Of a stretch of 54,925 nucleotides of DNA, positions 1 through 8,800 are shown piece by piece. The DNA comes from an uncultured Clostridia bacterium (GTDB lineage Bacteria; Bacillota; Clostridia; Oscillospirales; Acutalibacteraceae), in NCBI GenBank assembly GCA_937876205.1, contig CALEII010000009.1, forward strand, positions 1-54,925. The letters are read 5' to 3'. A program made the translations under genes and the position numbers. Below the pieces are notes generated by a model. The model saw only the letters and a list, made by a program, of their open reading frames with translations, was not told the origin of the DNA and searched no databases. How positions within the stretch are numbered: position 1 is the first letter of the stretch; each line of letters starts with the position of its first letter.

Positions 1-1201
1 GAGGAACGGTGGTTGTTTCGTCTGTTGTGGGCACCTCAGTAGTTGTTACAGGAGGTACAGTCGTGGTCTCTGTTGTGGAAGGTACTGTTGTAGTCTCTGT
101 TGTAGGAGGAGCGGTGGTTGTTACCTCTGTTGTGGGAGCTTGTGTTGTTGTTTCTTCATAAATATCGTCAGATGCGAAGAATTCAACTGTGTAAATAAGC
201 GTCGTGGGAGTTCCGTTTACAGTTTTCAGATTATCAACCTCAACAGTATATACACCCTCATATTTGTTTATACCCGTGGGTCTGAAAATAATGGCATTTC
301 TGTTACTTCCGTAGCCGTTGAGGTCTATGTTGAAGAAGCCGTCATCATTGCCGTTGCCCTCAAAACTCCAGTCTCTGCCTTTTTCGTCAGTGATTTTTAC
401 ATCGGCAGCAGTAAGATTTCTTATATCGTATTTTTCGGGATTCAGTGAAATACTCCATGCGTAGTTTGTTGTAAAAAATTCAGTATCATTAACCATATAG
501 CCTGATGGCGGCCAGCTGATAAAATCATAATCAGAGGCTCTGACCGAGTTGTCAAAAGCGAAAACTGCCGTGTGCACCCATCCTTCTGCAGATGTTGCAC
601 AACCGAAACCGGTTTCGCCCATAGTCGGATTGAGCATCCATCGTCTGTGACCGAGCTGAGCTATGTTGTGCCGGTCGCTGTCATCCATCCATAAATCAAC
701 AGAAAAACAAAGAGGACCAATGTCGGGATGATAACCTATATAATCGGCAATATTACAATGACAGTCACCGTATTCGCATATTTTGAAAAAGCTATCAGGC
801 ATATCGTCAGGTTTGGTGGGGTAATGGGTCATAACGTTATTTGCCGCATTAACAACTGCAGCACCCTGAGCATACTGTGTGTATTCTGAATTGAGCGTAA
901 CACTGCCCAGCCCTGCAAGTCTGCGGTAATTATTGAATCTGTTAAGTGCGTTCTGCTGAATAACAGCTTTGACCTCACCCATAGAATAGGGGTATATAAC
1001 CGATGGCTGAGTGACGTAAAAATTGTCTGTATCATCAAGCGGAACATCTCTTGTCAGACTGACTATTTCAGCCTTTGAGGGCTTTTGCATATTCAGAAAA
1101 CCTGAATGTGATGCTTTCTCTGCCGTTGAAGGCACGGCAAGTATTGACATTGAAAAAATAACTGTTGCAAGAATGATTGACAAAAGTTTTGAGTTTTTCA
1201 T
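1..1201 (-). CDS. Secreted CAP-domain protein with Thr-rich linker (3' end outside window)
   Basis: Translated from the ATG at 1201-1199, this frame stays open to the window edge, giving about 400 residues without a stop. Residues 1-27 are a signal peptide (MKNSKLLSIILATVIFSMS...). A CAP/SCP-type domain follows, with FNNYRRLAGLGSV, a helix containing AAVVNAANNVMTHYP, and the clostridial CAP signature LGHRRWMLNP. The C-terminal part seen is a TTTxxPTTE-type Thr/Pro linker encoded by degenerate repeats at about 1-160. In dockerin-bearing Ruminococcaceae such linkers often lead to a dockerin or anchor, but that part is not visible. An AAAGGT Shine-Dalgarno-like site precedes the ATG. The role (cell-surface or extracellular CAP protein) is a family inference. 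Confidence 0.85.
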   Translation of the reverse strand, partial: MKNSKLLSIILATVIFSMSILAVPSTAEKASHSGFLNMQKPSKAEIVSLTRDVPLDDTDNFYVTQPSVIYPYSMGEVKAVIQQNALNRFNNYRRLAGLGSVTLNSEYTQYAQGAAVVNAANNVMTHYPTKPDDMPDSFFKICEYGDCHCNIADYIGYHPDIGPLCFSVDLWMDDSDRHNIAQLGHRRWMLNPTMGETGFGCATSAEGWVHTAVFAFDNSVRASDYDFISWPPSGYMVNDTEFFTTNYAWSISLNPEKYDIRNLTAADVKITDEKGRDWSFEGNGNDDGFFNIDLNGYGSNRNAIIFRPTGINKYEGVYTVEVDNLKTVNGTPTTLIYTVEFFASDDIYEETTTQAPTTEVTTTAPPTTETTTVPSTTETTTVPPVTTTEVPTTDETTTVP

Positions 1202-1258
1202 ATCTGCACGACCTTTTTTCTGTTGTCGGGACAGGCAGAAACCTGTCTGTTTGAGTCC

Positions 1259-1286
1259 ATTATAACATATTTTAATAAAAAAGCAA
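1259..1286 (-). promoter_or_regulatory. Promoter of the CAP-domain gene
   Basis: On the minus strand TTGCTT (1286-1281) is followed after 16 bp by TATAAT (1264-1259), about 58 bp before the start codon at 1201. Confidence 0.55.
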
Positions 1287-1340
1287 ATGTTTTTTAACAA
1301 ATTGTGAACGTTACAGAAATTTACATTCTGTCAGGTAAAG

Positions 1341-1369
1341 AAAAAAGACAACCGCGTTCTGCAGTTGCC
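1341..1369 (-). terminator. Intrinsic terminator of the lipoprotein/MMPL operon
   Basis: The minus strand reads GGCAAC, an 11-nt loop, GTTGTC and then six T (1369 to 1341), just past the lipoprotein stop at 1385. Confidence 0.7.
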
Positions 1370-1384
1370 TTTTCAGCAAAGTGA

Positions 1385-2950
1385 TTATTTTATGGGGGCT
1401 GTTTTACAGATAAACATACAGCTTGTTGACATATAGTCGGGTGCTGTTGTGTATATGCTGTAATCAGACTGCATCCAGGGCTTCATTCTTGAGATGATTT
1501 CCTGTGCTTCGGCAGACATACCTGAAATGTCTGTGCTGCCAAGGTCAAAGCTGCCGTTTTCCAGCTTGTCAAGAACGTCGTTGAGCTCTTTCACATCTTC
1601 TGAAGCAAGAAGCTTTGTCATAATATCAAGCAGCTCTTTGTTTTCATTGAGATAAGTCATAAGCTCTGAGAGTGTTGCGAGTGTCTGGGGAAGCTTTTCC
1701 ATTGATGCTGCAACCTCGGGGTCTTCAAGAGCCTGAGAGAATTTGTCAAGAATGGGCTTGACTTCTTCAAGTCCGTCAGAAAGATCCTTGAGAGAAGTGA
1801 TGACGTTTGAAAGCGCAGGGAGATTTGACATAAGCCCCATCATAGATTCCATTTCTTCTGCATCGAGAGATGAAAGGAATTTTGAGAGTGTATCTATGTT
1901 CTCGGGTGTGAGCAGCTCAGTCATTGTGCTGAGCATTTTTTCATTCTCGTTATAGACTTTAAGACCTTTCTGCACAACATCAAGCATTTCTTTTACCTTG
2001 GCAGTGTCTGTCATAAAGTCCATAAGAACGTTCTGCGGGTCAACTTTTTCAAGAATTGCCTGAACATCCTTGAGCTCTGTGAGAATATCCTTCACATCTT
2101 CAAGAGATTTTGGCATTTCAAGGTCAATATTGAGTGATGAAAGAGGAATCATCGCAAAGTATGCGTCACTGAGAACAAAGTCTGTTACGGTTGCTGTGAC
2201 TGAGAATGTGTCTGAGAATGAGATGCCTTCAATTGCAGAGGTGTCAATGCTGTCAAGACTGAGACTCTCATTGATTCCGGGTACTCCTGTGAGTACAACA
2301 ACCTCATAATTTCCGCCGCCAACGGACATACCGTTTGTCACTTCGATATTTGTGAAATTTTCATACGGAAGCATTATTCCGCCAACAGTCACAAGGGGAG
2401 TATACATTGTTACCTTTCTGCCGTTGATGTCAACTTCCTTTTTCAGGTTGTTTGTGAATGATATATCCATTCTTACGTTACCGCTTTTTCCTGCAAGGTC
2501 TGCGGGTGCGATTTCTGTGCCGTCAAGGAAGTATTTTATACTGATATCTACGGGAAGAGGAGCTTCGGATGTGCCTTCATAATATACATCAGAGGTGTCT
2601 GTGTGCCAGACAAGATTTCCCTCTGCAGTAAATGAAGAATAGTTACCTCTTGTTGCGTGGATATCTTTAAGAGTTGTTATATCATTGATGTAAAGCCCGC
2701 TTCTGTCTGCGTGAAGCCAGTCTGAGACAGTTATCACATCAGGCTTGCCGTTTGCGTCAAGGTTTACATAAACGGTTTCCTTTTTCTCTACGGTCTGAGT
2801 GGTTTCTGTGTAAAGATTGAACACCTCGGGCACGTCTTCACCTGTTGAAGGCTCTTCTGTGACTTTATCTGCCGCACAGGAGGTGAGCAGAAGCATAACA
2901 AGTACTGTAAGAAGGGCAGTTATTCTTTTAAAAAGTGTTGGTTTTTTCAC
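1385..2950 (-). CDS. Lipoprotein partner of the MMPL transporter
   Basis: The 521-residue protein begins MKKPTLFKRITALLTVLVML and has a lipobox LLTSC near residue 25, so it is probably a membrane-anchored exoprotein. The N-terminal half is beta-rich; the C-terminal half (about residues 280-490) is helical with many Leu/Met heptads (DILTELKDVQAIL, LSELMTYLNENKELL), probably coiled coil. Translation starts at GTG (2950-2948), and the GTGA overlaps the stop of the MMPL gene, so the pair is translationally coupled. The domain is not one I can name. The coupling suggests an extracytoplasmic accessory of the RND-type exporter. Function is inferred from context only. Confidence 0.75.
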   Translation of the reverse strand: MKKPTLFKRITALLTVLVMLLLTSCAADKVTEEPSTGEDVPEVFNLYTETTQTVEKKETVYVNLDANGKPDVITVSDWLHADRSGLYINDITTLKDIHATRGNYSSFTAEGNLVWHTDTSDVYYEGTSEAPLPVDISIKYFLDGTEIAPADLAGKSGNVRMDISFTNNLKKEVDINGRKVTMYTPLVTVGGIMLPYENFTNIEVTNGMSVGGGNYEVVVLTGVPGINESLSLDSIDTSAIEGISFSDTFSVTATVTDFVLSDAYFAMIPLSSLNIDLEMPKSLEDVKDILTELKDVQAILEKVDPQNVLMDFMTDTAKVKEMLDVVQKGLKVYNENEKMLSTMTELLTPENIDTLSKFLSSLDAEEMESMMGLMSNLPALSNVITSLKDLSDGLEEVKPILDKFSQALEDPEVAASMEKLPQTLATLSELMTYLNENKELLDIMTKLLASEDVKELNDVLDKLENGSFDLGSTDISGMSAEAQEIISRMKPWMQSDYSIYTTAPDYMSTSCMFICKTAPIK

Positions 2951-5295
2951 TGTGTGTCATCTCCTGTTCCGGAAGAGTTGAGAATTTTATCCAGAAGCTC
3001 CTGTGCCTCTTTTTCTGATATTTCATCAATCACCATATCTGTCGGCACCGGAATTGCTTTGCCGGGCACCTTGGCAATCTTTCGCTGAGTCTTATCAGTT
3101 ACCGCTTTTTTCGGCTTGGATGTTATTACGTGAGGAACAGCAGGCTGTATGGGAGTTTTTATCTGCTTTATAACAGGAGCACTCTTGGGCTCTTCTTCCT
3201 CAGTGTCGTCTTCTGCGGGTGATGTTCTGACACGCCATTTGTATGTTGTCTTGTTGATAAAGCCTTCGCAGACAACAAGCACGGGAGTCAGGAACAACAT
3301 AATAACTGCCGCACTGATAAATGCACCTCTTGCAAGCATCATACAGATTGAACGGACCATATCAATGTCACACACGATGTAAACGCCTATCGTTGCGGCA
3401 AAGAATACCAGCGCACTCTGGAAAATTGACTTGTGTGAGGAGTCGGCAGCAATTTTCATTGCTTCCTTCTTTTCTTTGCCGTTCATCAGTTCTTCACGGA
3501 ATCGTGTTGTGAGAAGAATGGCATAGTCAACCGTTGCACCAAGCTGAACGCAGCTGATAATGGTGGGCGTGAAGAAACAGATTTCTTCCCCTGTAAGGAA
3601 CGAGATTGCAATGTTAATCCATATTGCGAACTCAATTGCAAGCACTAGAATGAAAGGCACTGAAATTGATTTGAAGATAATTGCAATCAGTATGAATATT
3701 GCCGCAATGGAGATGATGTTTGTGATGATAAAGTCTCTGTCGGTGACCTCAACAAGGTCCTTATACATAGGAGCCTCACCCGTGAGGTAAGCCTCGGCAT
3801 CATATTCCTTTATGATTTCTGTTATCGCTTCAACCTGAGCATTACATTCGTCTGATGCAGGGGAGTAGACAGAGTTTACAATCATAAGCTCTCTGCCGTT
3901 GGCAATAAGCATTGATTTTATAGCATCGGGAAGAACGCTTGCCTCAATTGACGTTCCCATCATTGCATTAAGACCGATAACTGCCGAAACGCCGTCAAGC
4001 TCACCAAGTCTCTCTGCAAGCTCGATTTTCTCTGTGTCGGGCAGGTCTTCGTCAACAAGCACCATATTCATACTTGCCATATTGAAGTCGTCCTTCAGAG
4101 AGTTCATAGCTGCAATTGAGCCCATTGATTCAGGCATATTCTCCATCATATTGTAATACATCTTTACGTTGTTCTGTGCGAGCCATACGGGAATTATCAT
4201 AACAACAAAGATAATTGCTAAAACCTTTCGCAGCTTGATTGTGATTTTATTGAGACCGCCGAATGACGGGACAAGGCTTCTGTGGTGAGTTTTCTTAATA
4301 GCATTTTCAAACACAAGGAGCAATGCAGGAAGAACTGTTACAACAGTGAGAATGCCGAAAATAACACCCTTTGCCATAACAAGTCCCAGATCAAGACCGA
4401 GCGTGAAGCTCATAAAGCACAGCGCAAGGAAACCGAAAACGGTAGTCAGTGACGAGCCTGTGAGTGACACGAATGTGCCCTTAATTGCCTTTGCCATTGC
4501 CGCTTCACGGGTTCTGTAGCGAGGCTTTTCTTCCACATATCTGTCCATAAGGAAGATGGAATAGTCCATTGTGACACCCAGCTGAAGTATTGCAGCTATA
4601 GCCTGAGTGATAAATGAAATCTCACCGAACATAAAGTTAGTACCCATATTGTAGATTATGGAAATACCAAGTGCCATAAGCATTACAATGGGAAGCATAA
4701 ACGATTCCATTGTAAGACCGAGTGCTATCAGTGCAAGAACTATTGCAATACCTGCGTACAAAGGTGTCTGCTCCATAAGCATAACCTTCATATCATATGT
4801 CATCGCTGCCGTGCCGCTTATAAGACAGCCTTCAGGCAGCATATCTGAAATCCGGTCAATCGCATCAAGCGTGGGTGCTGATGAGCCGGGGGTATTGAAC
4901 TGCACCATCATCAGCGTGCTGCTGCCGTCTGCACTATAGAGCATTGATGACACGCCTTCGGGGAACATTGACAGAGGTATCGGTGAATCAGACAGTGCAC
5001 CCATCCACAGAACAGTTTTGACAGCTTCTATTTCTGAAATGCTGTTTTCAAGGTTTTTTGCTTCATCCCAGTCAACATCCTTCAGCACAACGATACCCAT
5101 TGACGCTTCATTGAAATCTTCGTCAAGAATGTTTATGCCCTTTACCGAGTCAAGGCTTTCGGGCAGATATGAGAGAATGTCGTAGTTTACGGGGGTGAAA
5201 ATAAAACCTAATATGGAAGGGATAAGAAGCACGACGGCAATGAGTATTACCGTTTTCGGGTGCTTTGTTATCCACGATGCGAGTTTGTTTATCAA
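2947..5295 (-). CDS. MMPL/RND-family transporter
   Basis: The 782-residue protein has the two-repeat MMPL layout. A first transmembrane helix (VILIAVVLLIPSILGF) is followed by a large extracellular domain, then a five-helix bundle with GVTMDYSIFLMDRYVEE. The same arrangement recurs in the second half with GATVDYAILLTTRFREEL. The GxxxDY/F motif in the fourth helix of each half is the hallmark of MMPL/YdfJ-like RND exporters driven by the proton gradient. The C-terminal 100 residues are a Lys/Pro/Glu-rich cytoplasmic tail. The start is TTG at 5295 with a TGGAG site about 10 nt upstream. Substrate unknown; lipids or hydrophobic compounds are usual for the family. Confidence 0.88.
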   Translation of the reverse strand: MINKLASWITKHPKTVILIAVVLLIPSILGFIFTPVNYDILSYLPESLDSVKGINILDEDFNEASMGIVVLKDVDWDEAKNLENSISEIEAVKTVLWMGALSDSPIPLSMFPEGVSSMLYSADGSSTLMMVQFNTPGSSAPTLDAIDRISDMLPEGCLISGTAAMTYDMKVMLMEQTPLYAGIAIVLALIALGLTMESFMLPIVMLMALGISIIYNMGTNFMFGEISFITQAIAAILQLGVTMDYSIFLMDRYVEEKPRYRTREAAMAKAIKGTFVSLTGSSLTTVFGFLALCFMSFTLGLDLGLVMAKGVIFGILTVVTVLPALLLVFENAIKKTHHRSLVPSFGGLNKITIKLRKVLAIIFVVMIIPVWLAQNNVKMYYNMMENMPESMGSIAAMNSLKDDFNMASMNMVLVDEDLPDTEKIELAERLGELDGVSAVIGLNAMMGTSIEASVLPDAIKSMLIANGRELMIVNSVYSPASDECNAQVEAITEIIKEYDAEAYLTGEAPMYKDLVEVTDRDFIITNIISIAAIFILIAIIFKSISVPFILVLAIEFAIWINIAISFLTGEEICFFTPTIISCVQLGATVDYAILLTTRFREELMNGKEKKEAMKIAADSSHKSIFQSALVFFAATIGVYIVCDIDMVRSICMMLARGAFISAAVIMLFLTPVLVVCEGFINKTTYKWRVRTSPAEDDTEEEEPKSAPVIKQIKTPIQPAVPHVITSKPKKAVTDKTQRKIAKVPGKAIPVPTDMVIDEISEKEAQELLDKILNSSGTGDDTQ

Positions 5296-5468
5296 TTATC
5301 TCAACTCCAGGATAAAAGAATTCATTATTATTATAAATACAAACATTAACTGAATGTTAATTATTTTTTATATTTTAAGAAATTTTATCCGACTGTATGC
5401 AGTCGCATACATCGGCTCAGCTTTGTGTCCCTGATAGGGGACATTAAAAACCAATTATCCCCTAACGG

Positions 5469-5497
5469 TTGACAATGTGAACAAATGTTTGTATAAT
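5469..5497 (+). promoter_or_regulatory. Consensus promoter of the phage-derived operon
   Basis: TTGACA (5469-5474), 17 bp, then TATAAT (5492-5497): a perfect sigma-A consensus promoter 60 bp upstream of the first gene of the operon. The two LexA-like boxes listed separately would let a repressor silence it. Confidence 0.85.
5479..5490 (+). promoter_or_regulatory. LexA/SOS-like box 1, inside the promoter spacer
   Basis: GAACAAATGTTT fits GAAC-N4-GTTY, the core of the Gram-positive LexA operator, with one departure in the last base. It lies wholly between the -35 and -10 elements. Confidence 0.6.
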
Positions 5498-5509
5498 TCA
5501 AAGTGGTAA

Positions 5510-5521
5510 GAACAATTGTTC
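5510..5521 (+). promoter_or_regulatory. LexA/SOS-like box 2, over the transcription start
   Basis: GAACAATTGTTC is a perfect 12-bp palindrome and an exact GAAC-N4-GTTC match. It is centred 31 bp downstream of box 1, about three helical turns, and covers the +6 to +18 region of the expected transcript. Confidence 0.72.
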
Positions 5522-5556
5522 GATAAAAATATCGTACCGTATAAGGAGATGAAAAT

Positions 5557-5970
5557 GTGAAATACGAATCATACATTTCTTCTGAAGAAAAATTCAGAAC
5601 TGAAGACACTTCAGCAAGAGAGGAGCTGCAACGCATAGACAGAGAGTGCGCATCCTGTCTTTACAAAGCAGGTCTTCTTGCCGAAAAGGATGTTCTTGCA
5701 GCAGTTATTGCAAACGAACTCAACGACACAGAGCGTTTTGTTTTGAAGCAGCAGTGGTTTGCCGACAGTACGCTAAACAGCATTTCTCAGGCTTTCGGAA
5801 TGCCCAAGGAATCAGTCAGAAGGGCAGGCGAAAGAGCCAAATCAAAAATCTACAACAGTATGAAGTATGTTGTGCTTTATAATTACCTGCTTGACGGCAG
5901 AAATCCCATTCCCGAGAATTTCGGCTTCAAAATTATAAGGTGCATCGACGGAAAGGAGCTTGTGGCATGA
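5557..5970 (+). CDS. Phage-type HTH protein, sigma-70 region-4-like
   Basis: The 137-residue protein starts at GTG 5557 with AAGGAG 8 nt upstream. A charged helical N-terminus leads into ELNDTERFVLKQQWF and a helix-turn-helix reading SISQAFGMPKESVRRAGERAKSKIY (about residues 70-100). This matches sigma-70 region 4 and small phage late-gene regulators such as ArpU-like proteins. It is the first gene after the SOS-type promoter, so it may control the operon or be a remnant of phage late regulation. DNA binding is well supported by the motif; its target is unknown. Its TGA overlaps the next ATG. Confidence 0.7.
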   Translation: MKYESYISSEEKFRTEDTSAREELQRIDRECASCLYKAGLLAEKDVLAAVIANELNDTERFVLKQQWFADSTLNSISQAFGMPKESVRRAGERAKSKIYNSMKYVVLYNYLLDGRNPIPENFGFKIIRCIDGKELVA

Positions 5971-6200
5971 AGAAATCACTTTATGAACTCGGTCTTGAAT
6001 ATGAAGAAAATATAAAACAGCTTCAGGATACGGCAAAAAAAGTAAGACTTGAGCTTAAAGATGCACAGAAAAGCTTTGACAAGGACAGAATATGGTTTCT
6101 CGGCAGAAAGCTCAATGTCATTTATCAGGAAATCACTGATATGAGGATTATTGCCGGAAAGCTCAAGAATTATTATGACGGAAAGGAGGCTGCTGCGTGA
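5967..6200 (+). CDS. Small coiled-coil protein of the phage-derived operon
   Basis: The 77-residue protein starts at ATG 5967, preceded by GGAAAGGAG and overlapping the upstream TGA (ATGA). An in-frame ATG at 5940 lies inside the previous gene and lacks a site, so it was not chosen. The sequence is almost entirely helical and charged (YEENIKQLQDTAKKVRLEL, QEITDMRIIAGKLKNYY), probably a coiled coil. No family recognised. Tight overlap on both sides places it in the operon. Confidence 0.7.
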   Translation: MKKSLYELGLEYEENIKQLQDTAKKVRLELKDAQKSFDKDRIWFLGRKLNVIYQEITDMRIIAGKLKNYYDGKEAAA

Positions 6201-6535
6201 TTGTAAACAGACTTATCGTTCCCGAATATAATGATATTAACTTTGTTATTGACCACACGGAAAACGGCGAAAAATATCTGCTTCCCGAGGGCTACAGATA
6301 CTACATTATCATAGCTCAGTCTTCTGAACCGTTCACGCCGTTGTGCTATACGGTGTCTGACAGTGAATATATGAATTTCTCACCTGAGCTGGGTGAGGGT
6401 GAGTATATATTTGAGCTTGGACTGATAACGGCTGACGGCAGAAAAAGCGTCATTCTGCCTGCGCTCGATGAGCGTCTGAAGCCGATAAATCAGATTCTTG
6501 TTTTAAGGAGGCTGAATGATGAACTTATGCAATAA
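6197..6535 (+). CDS. Phage tail-appendage-type protein, unknown
   Basis: The 112-residue protein starts at GTG 6197 with GGAAAGGAGG upstream and a GTGA overlap with the previous stop. It is beta-rich (FVIDHTENGEKYLLPEGYRYYIIIAQSS) with no transmembrane segment or signal peptide. Position and size match the small accessory genes between tail-fibre and lysis genes of Clostridia phages. No specific family recognised. Confidence 0.6.
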   Translation: MIVNRLIVPEYNDINFVIDHTENGEKYLLPEGYRYYIIIAQSSEPFTPLCYTVSDSEYMNFSPELGEGEYIFELGLITADGRKSVILPALDERLKPINQILVLRRLNDELMQ

Positions 6536-6776
6536 TATCTGTGCTGAAAAAAACACTGACGGTGTATGTGTCAGAACGTATCCTACGGGTCCCCGTGGCA
6601 GAGGTATCAGCGAAATTCATCAGACAGAGAACAGACTCACGGTCACCTATGATGACGGCGTGACTCAGGATTTTCAGCTTCCTGACTGGTGGTTCGGCAC
6701 CCGTGATGAGTATAATTCATTGCCTGCTGATGAGAAAACTTCAAAATCACTGTATTTCATCGAGGAGGGGACATAA
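6516..6776 (+). CDS. Phage tail-appendage protein with collagen-like start
   Basis: This 86-residue protein begins at tandem ATG codons (6516 and 6519); AAGGAGG at 6505-6511 fits the second slightly better. It overlaps the previous gene by about 20 nt. Residues 23-30 read TGPRGRGI, a short Gly-Pro stretch of the kind found in phage tail fibres. Next come an all-beta segment (ENRLTVTYDDGVTQDFQLPD) and a closing WWFGTRDEYNSLPADE...LYFIEEGT, a pattern I associate with tail-appendage proteins of Firmicutes phages. Probably part of a receptor-binding or baseplate-tip structure. Confidence 0.62.
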   Translation: MMNLCNNICAEKNTDGVCVRTYPTGPRGRGISEIHQTENRLTVTYDDGVTQDFQLPDWWFGTRDEYNSLPADEKTSKSLYFIEEGT

Positions 6777-6928
6777 TGTTTCTGCACAAGGGCAAGGAGT
6801 ATTATCCCCTTGACATAAAACAGATAGTTTCAAAAAACGCAAGTGTCATATATGACAGAGATAAGCGCAACAGACCCTATCTCTATGTTGCACTTGAAAA
6901 CAATGAAAGCAAAGGAGAAAAAGTATAA
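6776..6928 (+). CDS. 50-residue protein of the phage-derived operon
   Basis: The ATG at 6776 shares its A with the upstream TAA, and the protein ends at 6928, immediately before the next ATG. The sequence starts MFLHKGKEYYPLDIKQIVSK and ends in a charged tail. GAGGAGG precedes the start. No family recognised, but the stop/start fusion on both sides argues strongly for a real gene. Confidence 0.65.
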   Translation: MFLHKGKEYYPLDIKQIVSKNASVIYDRDKRNRPYLYVALENNESKGEKV

Positions 6929-7651
6929 ATGGCAAGTTATATAAATCTGACTCTTGACAATACCGGCGTGACACCGCTGGCAATATCAATAAATAACGGC
7001 GAAGTCAGAACAGGCTCAACTGCAGTCACCGTAAGTATCACTCTTGCAGAAGAGGATAAAGCAAACGCCGACAGTTACTATATGGCGTTTTACGGTGATG
7101 TGGCAAATGAAGGTGAATGGGTGAAATTTGCCTACGACAAGACAGTTGTTCTCTCTGAGGGTGACGGAACAAAGGAAATTACGGTATTTATCAGAGATGA
7201 CCTTTACAATGAGGGCGACGGTGTCAGTGACACAATCACGCTTTACACTGCAGTGCCTACAGTCACTGTTTCAGGTCCCTCTGTTTCAAGAATTTCAAAT
7301 AATGAGGGCAAGAATGTCACCACATTCACATTCACTGCAGACAAGGATATTTCAGCCTTCAAGGTCGTGACGGCAGAGAGCATCAACGTGCTTCACGATG
7401 ATGCAACAAGCCTTCTTATTCCCGATACCTTCGGCTCTGCAATCACCGTTGTTGATGAAAACGGTGAAACAATCCCCGTGAATATCAGCGGCGGACTTTC
7501 CGCAAACTTCGGCGGGCTTGGCAAATACGCTGCAGGCAGAGAGTTTACCGTTACTCTTTACGGAAATGACCTGAGTGAGGTTTCGCCAGATGACGGCGTG
7601 AAAATCATCAAGGTCTTTGCAAGAGAATACAACGGCAACTGGAGTGTCTGA
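6929..7651 (+). CDS. Beta-sandwich tail-fibre-like protein
   Basis: The 240-residue protein (MASYINLTLDNTGVTPLAIS) has its ATG directly after the previous stop and AAAGGAG 10 nt upstream. It is rich in alternating beta/turn segments (STAVTVSITLAEED, TVTVSGPSVSRISNNEGKNV) and reads as two or three Ig-like beta-sandwich modules. No signal peptide or transmembrane helix is present. In this setting it is most likely a structural or receptor-contact protein of a phage tail. Its C-terminal REYNGNWSV resembles KTQDGNWDD in the next gene, so the two may share a module. Confidence 0.6.
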   Translation: MASYINLTLDNTGVTPLAISINNGEVRTGSTAVTVSITLAEEDKANADSYYMAFYGDVANEGEWVKFAYDKTVVLSEGDGTKEITVFIRDDLYNEGDGVSDTITLYTAVPTVTVSGPSVSRISNNEGKNVTTFTFTADKDISAFKVVTAESINVLHDDATSLLIPDTFGSAITVVDENGETIPVNISGGLSANFGGLGKYAAGREFTVTLYGNDLSEVSPDDGVKIIKVFAREYNGNWSV

Positions 7652-7652
7652 T

Positions 7653-8111
7653 ATGGTCAGCATTTCAGTGGACAGAAACAGAATAAGTGAGCATTTCAAG
7701 GCAACCGTGACTGTGATATCAGACACGCCTTTCACGGCATATGAGGCAAGAGGCTATTATGCAGATGATATTTACGGCAGAGGCATCGGCTACTGTCTTC
7801 TCAGTGATGATATGACTGCTGCAGACGGAGTTGTCACACTGTCTTCAGCCGTTACCTCGGTCACATTTGACGTTGAAGCAAAGGAGCTCGGCTACGCAGA
7901 CGGTGACTACAGAATATGTGTCTTTGTGAAAACACAGGACGGCAACTGGGATGATACCTGTCAGCTCTATACCTCATCAGGTGAAGCAGTTGTTGATTCC
8001 GAGGGCAGAACAGTGCTTGCAAAGCGTAACGGCTCAGGCTCTGATGAAGCATACACAAGCGTTTATTCGGGGGAAGCTATAGATAAATTCATAACGGAGG
8101 TGCTCGGATGA
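7653..8111 (+). CDS. Beta-sandwich tail-fibre-like protein 2
   Basis: This 152-residue protein starts at ATG 7653, one base after the upstream stop; longer in-frame extensions overlap the previous gene. It is one beta-sandwich-like domain (ISVDRNRISEHFKATVTVIS to DYRICVFVKTQDGNWDD) followed by a polar tail ending in an amphipathic helix (YSGEAIDKFITEVLG). The resemblance to the end of the preceding protein suggests duplication. Its TGA overlaps the next ATG. Function beyond phage structure is unknown. Confidence 0.6.
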   Translation: MVSISVDRNRISEHFKATVTVISDTPFTAYEARGYYADDIYGRGIGYCLLSDDMTAADGVVTLSSAVTSVTFDVEAKELGYADGDYRICVFVKTQDGNWDDTCQLYTSSGEAVVDSEGRTVLAKRNGSGSDEAYTSVYSGEAIDKFITEVLG

Positions 8112-8626
8112 GTGAATACAATATGTCACATACGGGCGCACAGCTCGACAGTGCAATAAACAAGGTCAACAGCGGCTACATATTGCCCGAAGATGACATA
8201 ACAATAAAAATTAACGGCACTCACGATGTAAGGGCGTTTGAGAATGCCGTTGTGAATGTCAGCGACAGTCAGCATTTTGCTTTCGGTTATAAGACAATGA
8301 CAGCAAATGCAAGCTTTGAGATTACAGGACTTACAGACCGTAACGGCGATTCCTTCACGCCCAAAGGGTATGCGTTTACGCTTCTGCCGTCGGTTTCGTC
8401 AGCATTTTCCGGCAGTGAGTCAACACCGTCACTGATAGCCTGCGTCTTTGATTCTGAGAACAAACGAATGACACGAACAAGAACATCAAATGCAGTTCAT
8501 CAGGCGTTTGCAAACATAGGTTACAGCTCTTACGGTGTCAGTGAGGGCGGTTTTAAGCAGACGGCATCGTCAGATAAGAAATACAACTGCTTCGGTGCAG
8601 AATATTTCTGGATAGCTTGGGGGTAA
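8108..8626 (+). CDS. Phage tail-fibre protein
   Basis: The 172-residue protein starts at ATG 8108 with GGAGG upstream. The N-terminus YNMSHTGAQLDSAINKVNSG is a characteristic attachment segment of Firmicutes phage and prophage tail proteins (MSHTGxQLDxAIxKV). The C-terminus (AEYFWIAWG) is the aromatic/Gly end typical of phage tail tip domains. The middle is all beta. It is the clearest sign that this operon derives from a phage tail/lysis region. Confidence 0.72.
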   Translation: MSEYNMSHTGAQLDSAINKVNSGYILPEDDITIKINGTHDVRAFENAVVNVSDSQHFAFGYKTMTANASFEITGLTDRNGDSFTPKGYAFTLLPSVSSAFSGSESTPSLIACVFDSENKRMTRTRTSNAVHQAFANIGYSSYGVSEGGFKQTASSDKKYNCFGAEYFWIAWG

Positions 8627-8629
8627 ATT

Positions 8630-8800
8630 ATGTTTTTTTACAAGATTGAAGAGAACGGTGCTGTTGTCTCTGTTGAGGCAAGAAGCTCCGTTTCAACAGA
8701 TGAAAAAATGACAGAAATCAATACAGATGAGTATGAAAGACTCAGAGAAGCACTTTCACCGGTATATGCCGCAGAAAGTGTCACGGAAGGAGGAGAATGA
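8630..8800 (+). CDS. Small XkdX-like protein before the endolysin
   Basis: The 56-residue protein (MFFYKIEENGAVVSVEARSS) lies between the tail-fibre and endolysin genes, where XkdX-type small proteins commonly sit. It starts three bases after the previous stop and its TGA (8798-8800) overlaps the endolysin start. The sequence is two beta strands and a helix (INTDEYERLREAL). Function unknown. Confidence 0.6.
   Translation: MFFYKIEENGAVVSVEARSSVSTDEKMTEINTDEYERLREALSPVYAAESVTEGGE

Noticed and set aside
1..160. Short tandem repeats at the left edge, CRISPR-like at first sight
   Set aside because: They are degenerate Thr/Pro linker codons (ACN/CCN on the minus strand) in frame with the CAP protein; there are no unique spacers.
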